Shown here: positions 1 to 10,578 of the stretch, in pieces
Numbering within the stretch: the stretch's first letter is position 1
Layout: every line of letters begins with the position of its first letter
Assembly: GCF_000417875.1 (NCBI RefSeq)
Contig: NW_006920892.1
Location: forward strand, 7,187-42,543
Direction: 5' to 3'
Origin: Pseudozyma flocculosa PF-1
Lineage: Eukaryota > Basidiomycota > Ustilaginomycetes > Ustilaginales > Ustilaginaceae
DNA: 35,357 bases
Notes under the pieces: generated by a model
What the model saw: only the letters and a program-made list of their open reading frames with translations
What the model was told of the DNA's origin: nothing
Databases searched by the model: none
Program-made: the position numbers and the translations under genes

Positions 1-3000
1 CGCAAGGCCCCCCAGCATAGCGCACACGTAACGCCGGCACCGCACGCTATGTACCTCACACCGGGGCCACGCCGCGCTTCGGTCGACCAAGGTCGACCGA
101 CCGACTTCTCTGGCGCGAATGCAAAAACTCAGCCAGGTGCGCACAGTACCGCAACGGCAGGCCTGGCAGCGTGCACGTCGGCCCGCGCATGGTACGTTTG
201 TGGCACGGCCACGCCTCGTGCTCTTTGCAAGGCGAGCGGCGTGCGGTAGGTCTGTAGGTACGTCGGTCTCGAGTTGGGCGGTGGCGAGCCAATTTGCCCG
301 CCTAGATTGCTCATTATTGTCTTGCTTGCTCGAACAGATAGAGCAGGCCGGGTTAGAGGGAGCTGCGATCAAAACCAAACAACGCTCCGGCGACAATGGT
401 GCGGAGTCGAGACCCGAGAGCTGAGCTAGGCCCGAGAAGGCGGGCGGTCGGCCGTTGCTGTTCGGTGACAAGCAAGGCCGCGTATGTTGTCACTTGCTCG
501 CAAGCTTGCCTGCTTGCCTGCTTGCCTGCTTGTCTGTTTTTTTCCTTTCCCGCTTCACCCCTTGCCACCTTGCCTTGGCTTGCCTTGCCTCGTCCTGCCT
601 TGCCTTGCCATCCTCTTGCTGCATTCTTGCGGCGGGCCGCTGTGGCACGGTCGGTAGGTACCGCACCGCCCGGGCTGTCAAGAGGGCGGGGCGGAGTGTG
701 GAAGTGCGTGTCTCAGCTTGACAAAGCTGGTCGATGAAGGTTGCGGCGGGCGAGCCGGTGAGCGCGCGGTCAGGATCCTAGGCAGAGGCAGGCAGCGCTG
801 GCTGGGCAGAAAGGGACGGTGCGGCCGGGACGAAACCATGTCGGAGTGCCAACCAGGTGACCGTGGCTGCCTTTGTTTTGACAAGCTAGCGACGCAACTG
901 ACAGACAGGCGACGGGATACCCGACGCCACAATTGCGCGCGCCCGCGCAGCCCGGCTACTACGCTGTAGCCTGCCGGGCCACAACTGCCGCCGCCAGGGA
1001 GCGGGTTTTCAATTCTAAGCATGGCCCACATCCCCGGCGCTCGACCAGCGCCTCGACGACCGCTTCTGCCATCGCACCGGCCGGCTTGTCCCCTTGCTGA
1101 AACAAAGCACGTCGGGACCGTGCCTAGCAGCACCGCACCACGGTACACGCCGCTGACTGCGGTGCACATCTTAGGACGGCCATTATTCAGAGGTCCCAGC
1201 GGCGTTCCATTGTCCTGTCCTCTTTGTGCTGATGTCGAGGGCGGCCGGATACAGAGTAGTGGGGCGTGCCCGTCCAATCACATCCTCGTGGATCCTCGGG
1301 AGCTGTCGTCGACGCCCTGGACCCGGCAGCACGCACGCGCGGAAGTCGTCATGACTGCCCGCCAGCCTCGCAGCGACCGATTTTGTGTCGATGCACGACC
1401 TGGTCCGTCGACGAAGCTCGTTACCGTAGCTACACTCTAGGCGCCTGTTGGGCTTTTCCGCCCACCAACCTTCTCCTGTCCTCGCACCTCCGCTTTCAGA
1501 AGACAGAGACCGAGCCGCCACGTCAGGAACCGCAAGTGCTCTTCTGCTGCCGGGCTGCAGCGGCAAGCAAGCCGAGGCCGAGGCGGGGCCTGCCTGGCAA
1601 TCTACTGTATGTACTGCGCACACACCTGCATTCCGGTACCCTGCCCGCCTGCTCGTTTGTTTGGGAGCAACTCGAGTTGCAGACGGAGGCGGAAAAACGA
1701 AGCTGGCATCCGCAGATAGAGCGTGCGTACGCGAGCGTGCTGGCCGGCTTGGTTGTGCAGGGCCGAGGGCGCCGCTCGCTTCATACTCGCCTCCTCGTTG
1801 CCCGTGGTCCAGGCCTCGAGGACGGAGCTCAGGCTACCGCGCGGATCTAAAACCTGTCACCGGCGAGAGCGTGCAGATATTGGCTTCCCGGTGTTTCCAA
1901 GCGCGCATGCTGGTGCCATTCGACCAGGCTCGACGGGAGCCGCCGCCGCATAGCTCAGGTCCACCACCATCAACGTCAAGGTTTCCGCGGACAAGGCCAG
2001 GCCAGCCGCCGCCTATCCGACGAATAAGAAATGACACTCGAGATCGACCCCAGCGCCAAACTCAATTTTGGTCGCCGCACCTCGCCGCCGCCCACGCCCG
2101 CGTCCTTGTGCTCGACTGCGCGTCGACGTTGTCGGGGACAGATCCTCGAGCCTCACTACTTGCGCTTAGGACACAGTCGGGTAAGAGGCACCAGCACGGG
2201 CGGCTCACGCTTCGGCCGGTCCGTCGATTCATCTGACCCCTGACGTGGCGGGTTGTCGTGCACTGGGTCAACCGCGGACGACGTGGCCCGATCGCTGCAA
2301 CTGCCGCGACTGTCGGCCGGACCGGGCGTCATCTCGGCACGACGGACCTTGGTCGGGCTGGCGGACCGGCTGGCTGGCGTGTCAGCGACGTGCGATGCTC
2401 CAAGGACAAAAGGAAACCAACAGCTGCTGTCGATCGGCCAGCCCTCGATCGTCCCTTTGAGCGTGCGTTCGCGGCAACAGCGGCTTCGTCGACGGCACTG
2501 CCTGATGTCGAGCCACACCTTGACTTGATTGTCTCTGAGCGTGCGTGCTGACCGCCAGGCGTGATAGGTGCAGCTCCCTGCTAGCGGAGGCACTGCTGGA
2601 ATTAGAACTCCCCGCCAAGCCGCGAAGCGCTGCGCTATGCCCGCTAGTGAAGTACCAATCGACCATCGACGCCACCAACACTTTGCAGCAAGTACCGGCA
2701 GCTGGCTTCTCCTGCGTGCCACCTAGACGTGCACACACGCGGGAGCGGCTCTCGTTGCAATCACATGTGCGCGCGCCAAGGACTGCGTCTTCCTTGCTTT
2801 GCGCTTGGCCCGTGGCGCTGCAGAAGACGGGCGACGCCACTCTGCCAGGCCATCTTGATCCGGATCGCGCTTGGGCTTTCGGCACCTGCATTCCTCCATC
2901 TCACATCGGCCCACATGCTGGACCACGCCGCCGTCATCCCCGACAACGGACCGGGCCCCTTTGTGCTTACCCACGCTACTCGAGAGCATGGACCTGTACC

Positions 3001-3436
3001 TGTGCTCCGTGCGCATCCGTGTCGCTGTTGCGGACCGCTCCGATCGACGATCCAAAGAGCACAATGGTACCCGCCGCGATGGCCCACGTCCCGGACAGGG
3101 ACCTGGGGACCCGTAGGTTGCTGCATCGATGGATCCAACTTGCTACATGGTTTGCAGCTTATCTATCCACAGCGTCAGCTCGTGCCGTGCTGCTGCGGGG
3201 ACCGAGCGGTTCCCGTCAACGGCAGGGAAGCCCGGCACGGCTGTGATACACACGGCGGGGCGAAGAGGGTCTAAGCATGCAGACGCGATGGTCCTGGAGC
3301 TTGCAGCTAGTTGAGCGACAATTTAACGCGGAGAAAAGACTCGATCGTCTTGAGGAGCCGCTTTGACGAGGAAAAAAAGTTACCGGCAGCTTACCTTTGT
3401 GTATCCTCATTGTCGTCGCCGTTGAGGCCGGATGCT

Positions 3437-3463
3437 GTCGTCGTCGTCGTCGTCGTCGTCGTC
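3437..3463. repeat. (GTC)9 trinucleotide microsatellite
   Basis: Nine uninterrupted GTC triplets lie in the left gene-free region. Any translation is a homopolymer (Val, Ser or Arg on the plus strand, Asp on the minus strand) within an otherwise unrecognisable frame, so I treat it as non-coding. Confidence 0.9.
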
Positions 3464-3724
3464 GTTGATAGCGGCTCGACCCAGGATCAAGATGCGGCCG
3501 GCCGGCCGAGGACCAAAGGGACGTCGGCGATGTCTGATGGCCGGTGGCGGTGCGTGGATCGTATGTGATCTTTGGCGGTCTGCGAGCATAGCGGCGCGCG
3601 GCCGCCCGACAGCCTTCTCTTCCCTCCTGAAGTGTCTGGAAGGACCGAAGCGGTATTGGCCTGGGTGGCGGGGCCACTTGAACGCTAATTACCCTCGTCT
3701 GATGGACGAGAGCAGCTCGAATGG

Positions 3725-3820
3725 GTGAGGATGGCGTGAATGAGTGAGGACGACTGAGACGATTGAGGACGGCGTAGACGAGTGAGGGTAGCGCGGACGA
3801 GAGTGAGGGTACAGGTACAG
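3725..3820. repeat. 19-bp degenerate minisatellite
   Basis: Four consecutive 19-bp units begin at 3725, 3744, 3763 and 3782, each starting with GTGAGG or TTGAGG and mostly ending in GACGA. A 2-bp insertion and a partial fifth unit at 3803-3820 follow. Spacing is exact for the first four units while the bases have diverged, which indicates an old tandem array. No gene overlaps it. Confidence 0.75.
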
Positions 3821-6800
3821 TATGTAGCGTGGTGGAACGACGGCGGCTCTCATGCCCCCATCTCGCCAGGAAGCATGCAGTGTCGATGCAACCGACGTCT
3901 TTGCAAGCTAGGCAGGCACCCAAACAGACCAAGCACCTAGGAGCGAGTGCGGCCCCATCTCGCTCCGCGGGACCGAAGCTTCTCTCGCCGTTGCGGCCTT
4001 TTCGCAAACACCGCAGACACCGTTCCACCTGCTCGAGGTCTTCCACGCCGCCAAGTGATGCAAGCATCTCGGTCGATATGCTTGGGCCGCACTTTGAGTA
4101 CTGTACCATAGCTTGTGGTCTGTGGCGTTCAGATAGGTATCCGGATATCAGGTGGCGGATCGAGAACCTTATCGCGTTCTTGCATAGCCGAAACGCACCA
4201 GTCCGCACCGGACCCCTGCTCAGGAGAGGGGATCACGCACGGCGTACGTATCAATCGAGCGAGCGAGCCAGGCAACCAGAGGCACGGGGGGCGCGATTGA
4301 GTGCCTGCCCGCCTGCCTGCCTCCCTCCTGCCTGCCTATCTCCCATTCTGCCTGGGGTGCATCGCAACCACGCTGCCCGACAGAGTCCCACACCATACCC
4401 GCCGATATTGCAAATCCAACGGTACACTCTGCAATGCATGTGCCCAGCAGATTCAAGGTTCGGGCCTGGCTTGGCCGGGCGGGGGCAGCGAATGCGGCTA
4501 AGCTCGCTCGCTGGTGCGAGCAGCGGGGCGAGCTCGTCGTTTGGGCAGGTCGGTCGGAAGGCTCCCGACCACTTTACCAGCTCCTTTGAGTTCCGTGCTG
4601 AACGCCAGGCGACCGACTGTCGACCCACAGTTGCAGCGCAGCCAACGAAGCCCAGGCGATGCGGCGGCGATGCGATGCGGTGCGGCCCAGGTACTCGGGG
4701 TTGCGACTTTATGTTTGCGGTGCTCCCCGAGGATCGTGTTCGAATGACGCTAGAAGCATTGTCGCATGTCAGCGTGCCCGCTTCTACATACCGTAGCAGC
4801 ACATATGTGAGACAAAACTCTACCGCAGCCAGCTATGTAGACACCTGACGCTCGAGAGCCTTTAAGCGTGCTCTCAAACATCAAGCTAGCGGGCCCATCT
4901 TCGTCGAGATCGAAGCGTACCGGAGCCCCTCCGTTTATCGGGCCGGGCACCGGGCCGGGCCAGCTCGGGCCCAGGCAGGCTGCGGCAGACCGGTTGGGGG
5001 CACCGCGAGAGTCGAGGTCGCCCGCCCGCTCCCTCGCCTCCGCCCGCTCGATTCGGTACGAGTCTAGACGGTACGGTATGACGCGGGTGACGTGTGACAG
5101 CTCGCGACTCCCGATGTCGGTGTCTGCGACCCGAGTAGCCTTTTTGCTGATCCTTATTGCTACATCACGGCCACCCGAGATTGCCATCACGAGCCTCGAT
5201 CTCGAGCCTAGCTGAGTCGAGTCCCGTCGAGCCTGGACCGGCCCAGGGTCCGGCTCTCGCAATGTGAGAGCCACCTGCGCTGCGAGTTGGCCGACCCGCC
5301 CAGTCTGCAAGCGGGCGGCGAGATGAGTTGAGCTCGGAAAGGGGTGTCGTTTCCGCTGTTTTCACGGAGCGAGAGGGCGAGGGAGCGAGCGGCCGAATTT
5401 GGCCGGGTGGACGGGACCGACTGACTTGCACAGATCCTTCCGGCCGCGCGCTGACAGACGAGTTGAGAGCTTGACCGGTGGGTACCCCGAGAAGCGACGA
5501 GGCAACGGCGAGCACGCAAGCACGAAGGTGGCCCCATGGCGGAGCAGGGCAAGGGACGGTATGTAGGCTGGGTGCAGAGCGCTCGCTCGATCTCGAAGAC
5601 GAGCTCGAGGAGACACGCACAAGGCGACGGCGGCAATGTATAATGGTGAGTGCAGAGGCCGTCTCGTCTCGCTTGGCAGAATCGATGCCGGCCATGCCAG
5701 GTATTGCCGGCCTTGTGTAACTTGCTCGCAGCGGTTGGTGGTGTTACGTACGCTGTACCGAGCTTTGCTGGTTCTTGCGACCGTGCCTCGGACCGACCCG
5801 CTGATTGCCTTGGCGAGCAATTGCTCGACCGTCGACCTCCAAGCATCGCCGCGAGGGCCCTGCGACAGCCGTAGCAGGTCATCAGCAGCATGCCCGTGTA
5901 TCGTTGCCGGACAGGGACGGCGATGGGGACAAGGCGGTGCTCCGTCTGCCTGTGTCTGCTCGACGAAAAGATCATGATGATCCATGGCCCCGTGCCGCGA
6001 AAGTTGCGCCCCCCCCCGGAAGCGGCCTGGTCAGGCCATGGCAGGCCAGGCCGGAGCCGCTGCCACGTCACGTCAGGCAGCCTTGCTGGCCGTGACAGCG
6101 GTCAAAGGGGGTGTTTTGTCTCGGGTACGAGGATGCCAGCAGCTCGGGTCGACGGGAGAGGGCAAAGGCCGGCATACGGGGTACAGCAGAGGGGCCACGA
6201 CTTTGGTCGCGAGACGGCGCCGGGGCCTACTACTGTGGGCAAGCAAGCCGAGGCAAAGGCAGGCAAGCAAGCAAGCGAACAAGCAAAGGCACAGCAGTCG
6301 GGCAGAGAGGCGGGGAAGCCGGTCATCGGTCGGGACTGTGACTGCGTCGATGCCTTGGACCAAGTCAAAGAGCAAAGACTTGACCTTGCAGCAGCAGGGC
6401 AGTGCAAAGCAGGGCAAGGGCGCGGGCTGGCTCTGCCCTCAACGTGCGGCACCGAGGTCGTAGCAGCCAACCGACGATGCGATCCGCCAGCAGGATGCTA
6501 CGATTGAGCACGGACGGTACGGACCCCGATCCGAAGTGGCGGCGCATGGACGTCAGACGGCCCGACGGGGTTTACCGACCTGCGAGCCGCCAAGGAGGGG
6601 GCCGGGGCGGGGCCGCCGAGGGGATACGATGTGACGTATTTGCAACCCCGACTTGCCGAGACGCAGGCAGGCGGGCACGCTTTGCCTTTGCCTTGCCTTG
6701 CCTGCCTTTGCCTTGCCTCGCTTTGTCTGTCTTTGCCTCGGGCTGAGGGCTTGGCGCGGCGGGCAGCAATCTCACCGGGGCGGGTGTACCGGTACCGTAG

Positions 6801-6922
6801 GACAGCGACGGCGACGTCGAGCTCGTCGATGCAAAAGCGCCGGCGACGTGCTGTACCGAAGCGGTGCAGCCTCGACGGGACGAGGTTCAGCCAGAGGCAT
6901 CGACGGGCATAAAAGCATACCC

Positions 6923-6947
6923 TACCGTACCGTACCGTACCGCACCG
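6923..6947. repeat. (TACCG)5 pentanucleotide repeat
   Basis: Four perfect TACCG units are followed by one CACCG unit. Related GGTACCG and CGGTACGGTA strings are scattered nearby (about 6787-6800 and 7874-7888). Confidence 0.8.
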
Positions 6948-8271
6948 TAGCAGCCGGGATCTCAGCAGTGCGCTGCGCCGTGTGCGGGCCCTCGTCAAGC
7001 GAGGCAGAGTCACCCGCCGTCGCTCGAGCATGTCAGAGACGTCGACCTCGTGATTGTCGTAGGTTTGCTGCCGTACTTCGATGATCCAAGACGAGGAGGT
7101 ACGTACAGAGCGACGGCTCGCGGACGTGCAGCGCCGCCAGCGCAGCGCCTCGTCCGGGGACAACGATCAAGGCGCGGCTCGACATCCAGGACGACGCCAC
7201 CAGGTTTCCGTCCTTCCTGCGAGCGCGGTACAGGCAGGTAGCCATCGCGGTCCGGTAGGTTCTGCTTGTAGACCTTCCCATGACAGGGCGGTGGCACCGG
7301 GGAGATGGGGAGTGGATAGCGTGGGCCGGTTGTCGTGAAAGCGCCGACCACACGGTGTGTCCAGGAGAGGTTGACGTCGGTTGACATTCTACACGCCGTA
7401 CCGTTTGTGGTGTCGAGCGGGGCCCGAGGCCAGACGAGGCAGACAGGTCGCGCCGCCGCTTCTGCTCCTGCTGCGGCGGCGGCGATAAGCGCCAAAAGCA
7501 GTTCAGGAGCCGCCGTCGTTGTCGTTGTCGCCTTTGTTCTCGGGGTCTGTCGAAACCTTGTTGCCCGTTTCTGTCTGTGCTGCGGCACACGACAGCAGCG
7601 GAGCAGGGGCTGAGGGCTGGGAGCTGGAAGAGGAGGGGGAACAATGGGATGGGAAGAAGGTCGATCCCTGACAACCGACACGTCACAGGGGAAATCGGCT
7701 GGATAAAGGCAGGACGGACGGTGCGAGCCTCGCGGGACGCTCGATGGGAACAAACGAAGCCACACAAACCATCCTGCCATGGACCGACGGACGGAAGGAC
7801 GGAAGGCCGGCCTGCCTGCCTGTCGGGAGGATGGGAAGGGGCGCCAGGATGTGATGCGATGCGATCCGATCATGGGACGGTACGGTATCAAGGATACCGA
7901 CTCTTCTCACCTGCCGGTACCCCCTGATCTAGCCAGCTCCTCGTTCGTTTGACGGACGGCGGATCGTGCACGCACAAACGAAAGAGGCGTCGGGTCGAGC
8001 GTCTACGCCGTCGCTTGGTCGTGCGTGACCCGGGCGCGAGCAAGGGGCCACCGACCGACGGCGGTCCGTCGTAGTCATGCCATTTGACGCCTTCGGGACG
8101 GGGGCGCAGCGGCAGGCAGGCCGTAGCTCAAGCATGCGCGCCGCCTCAGAGGGCAGGCCAGCGAGGGGGCGGGCGAAATTACGATCGATGCGAGCTGCGA
8201 GATGGCCCTCGGGGGGAGGGCCTTCCGAGGCCAGGCGGTTTCGGGACCCAGATCCATGCGGCGCCCGTGAC

Positions 8272-8299
8272 CTGCCACCTGCCACCTGCCACCTGCCAT
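8272..8299. repeat. 7-bp CTGCCAC tandem repeat
   Basis: Three perfect CTGCCAC units are followed by one CTGCCAT unit. The array lies in non-coding sequence. Confidence 0.8.
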
Positions 8300-8788
8300 G
8301 AGATGCCGCTGCCACGCCGCGACCTGGCAGGCCATGGCCATATCCATGGATGCCACATATGCCACGGCTGGCCGCCTCGGCGCGGCCGATGTACGTCGGT
8401 ACCGGTCTTGCCTGTACGGCGCCTGCGAAATGTACGTCGTCGTTGGTGTTTCAGGAGAAGAGGCAGGTTTCCGATGGCATGTCGTTGCGCGCGGGGCTCT
8501 GGCTGTCAGCATTCCCGATTTCGGCGAGGGGGCTTGGGCTTTGCCGAACGCTGCCAAAAACGCAGCAGTAAAGGCGCCCTGGGGCTTGGCGACTCCTGCG
8601 ACGGATCCGCGCCACGTCGACGGTGTTTGCTCTCGCCGTCCTGCCGAACGGTCTCAGAGACCTTGGCCATGCCGTAGATTGATCGGATGGGAACTGGGCC
8701 CGTGGCGCCTTAGGCCCGCGCGCGAGTGGCAGGTAAACAAAGTGACGGTGCCAGAGGTGACATGTTCGGTCGATTGGAGGGACCCGGG

Positions 8789-8910
8789 AGGTGGCTGACT
8801 GTGCATTTGTCGCGGAAGGTGCATCCTAGTAGGTGGCTGCCTGGTCAATCGTGCCCCTTGACGGCGCATCCTGGTGGCTGCCTGGGGCAACTGTTCCCCC
8901 TCGACGGCGA
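8789..8910. repeat. About 42-bp degenerate tandem repeat, three copies
   Basis: The word GTGGCTG recurs at 8791, 8833 and 8874, a spacing of 42 and 41 bp. The following bases stay similar: copies 1 and 2 run into GCATCC, and copies 2 and 3 share GTGGCTGCCTGG and a CGACGGC or TGACGGC end. The array is diverged and lies in non-coding sequence. Confidence 0.55.
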
Positions 8911-10578
8911 TGACAAACGGCCGGGAGAAAGGAATGTCGAGGCCGTGGTCGTTTGCTGCTTGCATTCGGGCGTGCAGGCCTGGCTGTCGGAGGGCGTGTC
9001 GAACTGTCGGCGTGCGTGGGTGCGTTTGTGGGTGGCTTGGGTGCGAGTGCGCTGGATGTTGGGGATCGCTGTCAGCAGGCGGCAAATGCTCCGAGCGAGG
9101 AGGAGCAGCCGGAAGGCACGCATGCAAGGTCGGGATACCGGTAGGATCTGCGTCGACGTCGGGCCGAAGTGCAGTACAGTGGCAGCGTGCGCGCGTGGGC
9201 GTGCCGATGCACCGATCGATGGCAGCGGCCTGCGTGCCTGGCGTGGTTGTTTTTGGGTCGGCGCTCGAGGCAGAGTAGGTACAGTAGTGGCCTTGCAAAG
9301 CTCTTTCTGCCTTGGATCCGGATGCTGGGAACGGGCGGAGCTGAGGACGAGGCGGGGCCAGGCGGGCTGGTTGGCTGGCTGAGTCGCCCCGAAGATCGGA
9401 ACGAGGGCAGGCAGGGGTATGCCCCAGCTGGCTTCGGGATGCCACACTCGCTGCCGAACCGGCCGACGTGCAAAGGCCGAAGCGTGGGTGCGGGTGCAGG
9501 TGCGGGTGCGATCTGGTACAGATTGGGGTCGGGAGCGGGTACACACCATACCTAGAGCCGGTCGCTCTGCTGGCTGGCGGTCCCTCGGTGGCGGCGCACT
9601 ATCAGGGTGGTGGGAGCGTGGATTGGCCTGGGGCATGCGACCCGTCCAAGCTCACGTCGTCGAGCCTGGGTGGCGCGTACTGGCATGCATCCGGTTTGCT
9701 GCCCGCTGGCATGTCCGTTGGCGGACAGCAAGCAAGAGTGAGTGTGTGGCAGGCAAGACGGGGTGAGCAGCAGCGAGAGTGGCAGGCGAGCCATGGCAAA
9801 AGAGGCGATTTGAGCGCCATGCGCGTCTGAACGCCTCGAGAGCGAGCTGCAAGCTGCTCCGATGTCGGTGGCTGTCGTATGCATGTCAGGAACGACGTCG
9901 AGCGGCCGTCATGGGCAGCCAGCCTGGCAGCGAGGCAGCAATCTAATGCAGCCAGCCAGCGACGGCTCTCATGGCTGTTTGTCGTCGCCGTTGTCGTTTG
10001 AGAGCGGCCGGGATGGCAAGCCAGGAAGAGGATGCCGAGGCTCGACAGGCGCCGATTGCTCGCTTGCCCGCCTGCCCGCTTGCCCGCTTGCTCGCCTGCT
10101 CGATCGGCCATGGTAGGATACTCTGCCCGATGGGATGGCGAACCGGGATCGGGCTTGCGCTGCCCATCTCGCGCGAATGGAGCGACTGGCCGGAGCCGAG
10201 CGTGGTTGGGCCAGGCTGCACGTCGATGCATGGGTCCTCCACATCGCCCCGCGGGGGTCGGTCAAAGGGTCCCCCACCGACGCCGCCCTCCGTCGGCCCC
10301 CCTGAGTTGGGCCCCCGCAGACGGGCGCACGAGCAGCGGAGCACAGAGGTTCGTCTGTCGACACCCGACACCTCCCGCCTACCCTGCCTTCTCTGGACGC
10401 CCAACCACCGCCTAGCTGCCAACTGCGGCCAGACCAACACCAACACAACACCATCAGCATCGACGCCGCGCCGTTCGCCCGCACGCATCAGGCCAAAATC
10501 GAGGGCACGCATCCCCATCGCACCACGGGGTGAGCGATCCACCAACCGCAACGGCCACGGCCACGGCCACCGTCCTCA

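Larger units (their letters stand above)
1..10578. other. Long gene-free stretch (intergenic)
   Basis: I see no credible gene in about 10.5 kb. Open frames up to about 330 residues exist on both strands, but they are rich in Arg, Pro, Ser, Ala and Cys, show no recognisable domain, lack the strong C/G third-position preference of the real genes to the right, and overlap one another in several frames. The stretch contains simple repeats, listed separately, and recurring TTGCC/TGCC-type tracts in both orientations, for example near 503-535, 560-615, 4297-4340, 6236-6290, 6676-6735 and 10060-10105. I saw no reverse transcriptase, transposase, long terminal repeat or telomere repeat. An unspliced non-coding RNA or a small multi-exon gene cannot be excluded by eye. 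Confidence 0.6.

Noticed and set aside
3216..4208. 330-residue minus-strand frame in the left gene-free region
   Set aside because: It translates a (GTC)n repeat into poly-Arg and the 19-bp minisatellite into a periodic stretch; it has no domain and no codon bias like the real genes.
7010..7891. 293-residue minus-strand frame with an alanine-rich hydrophobic patch
   Set aside because: The hydrophobic patch comes from a GCC/GCT-rich repeat. There is no signal-peptide context, domain or gene-like codon use.
8654..9544. 296-residue minus-strand frame
   Set aside because: Pro/His/Ser/Arg-rich low-complexity translation with overlapping frames of similar length; nothing recognisable.
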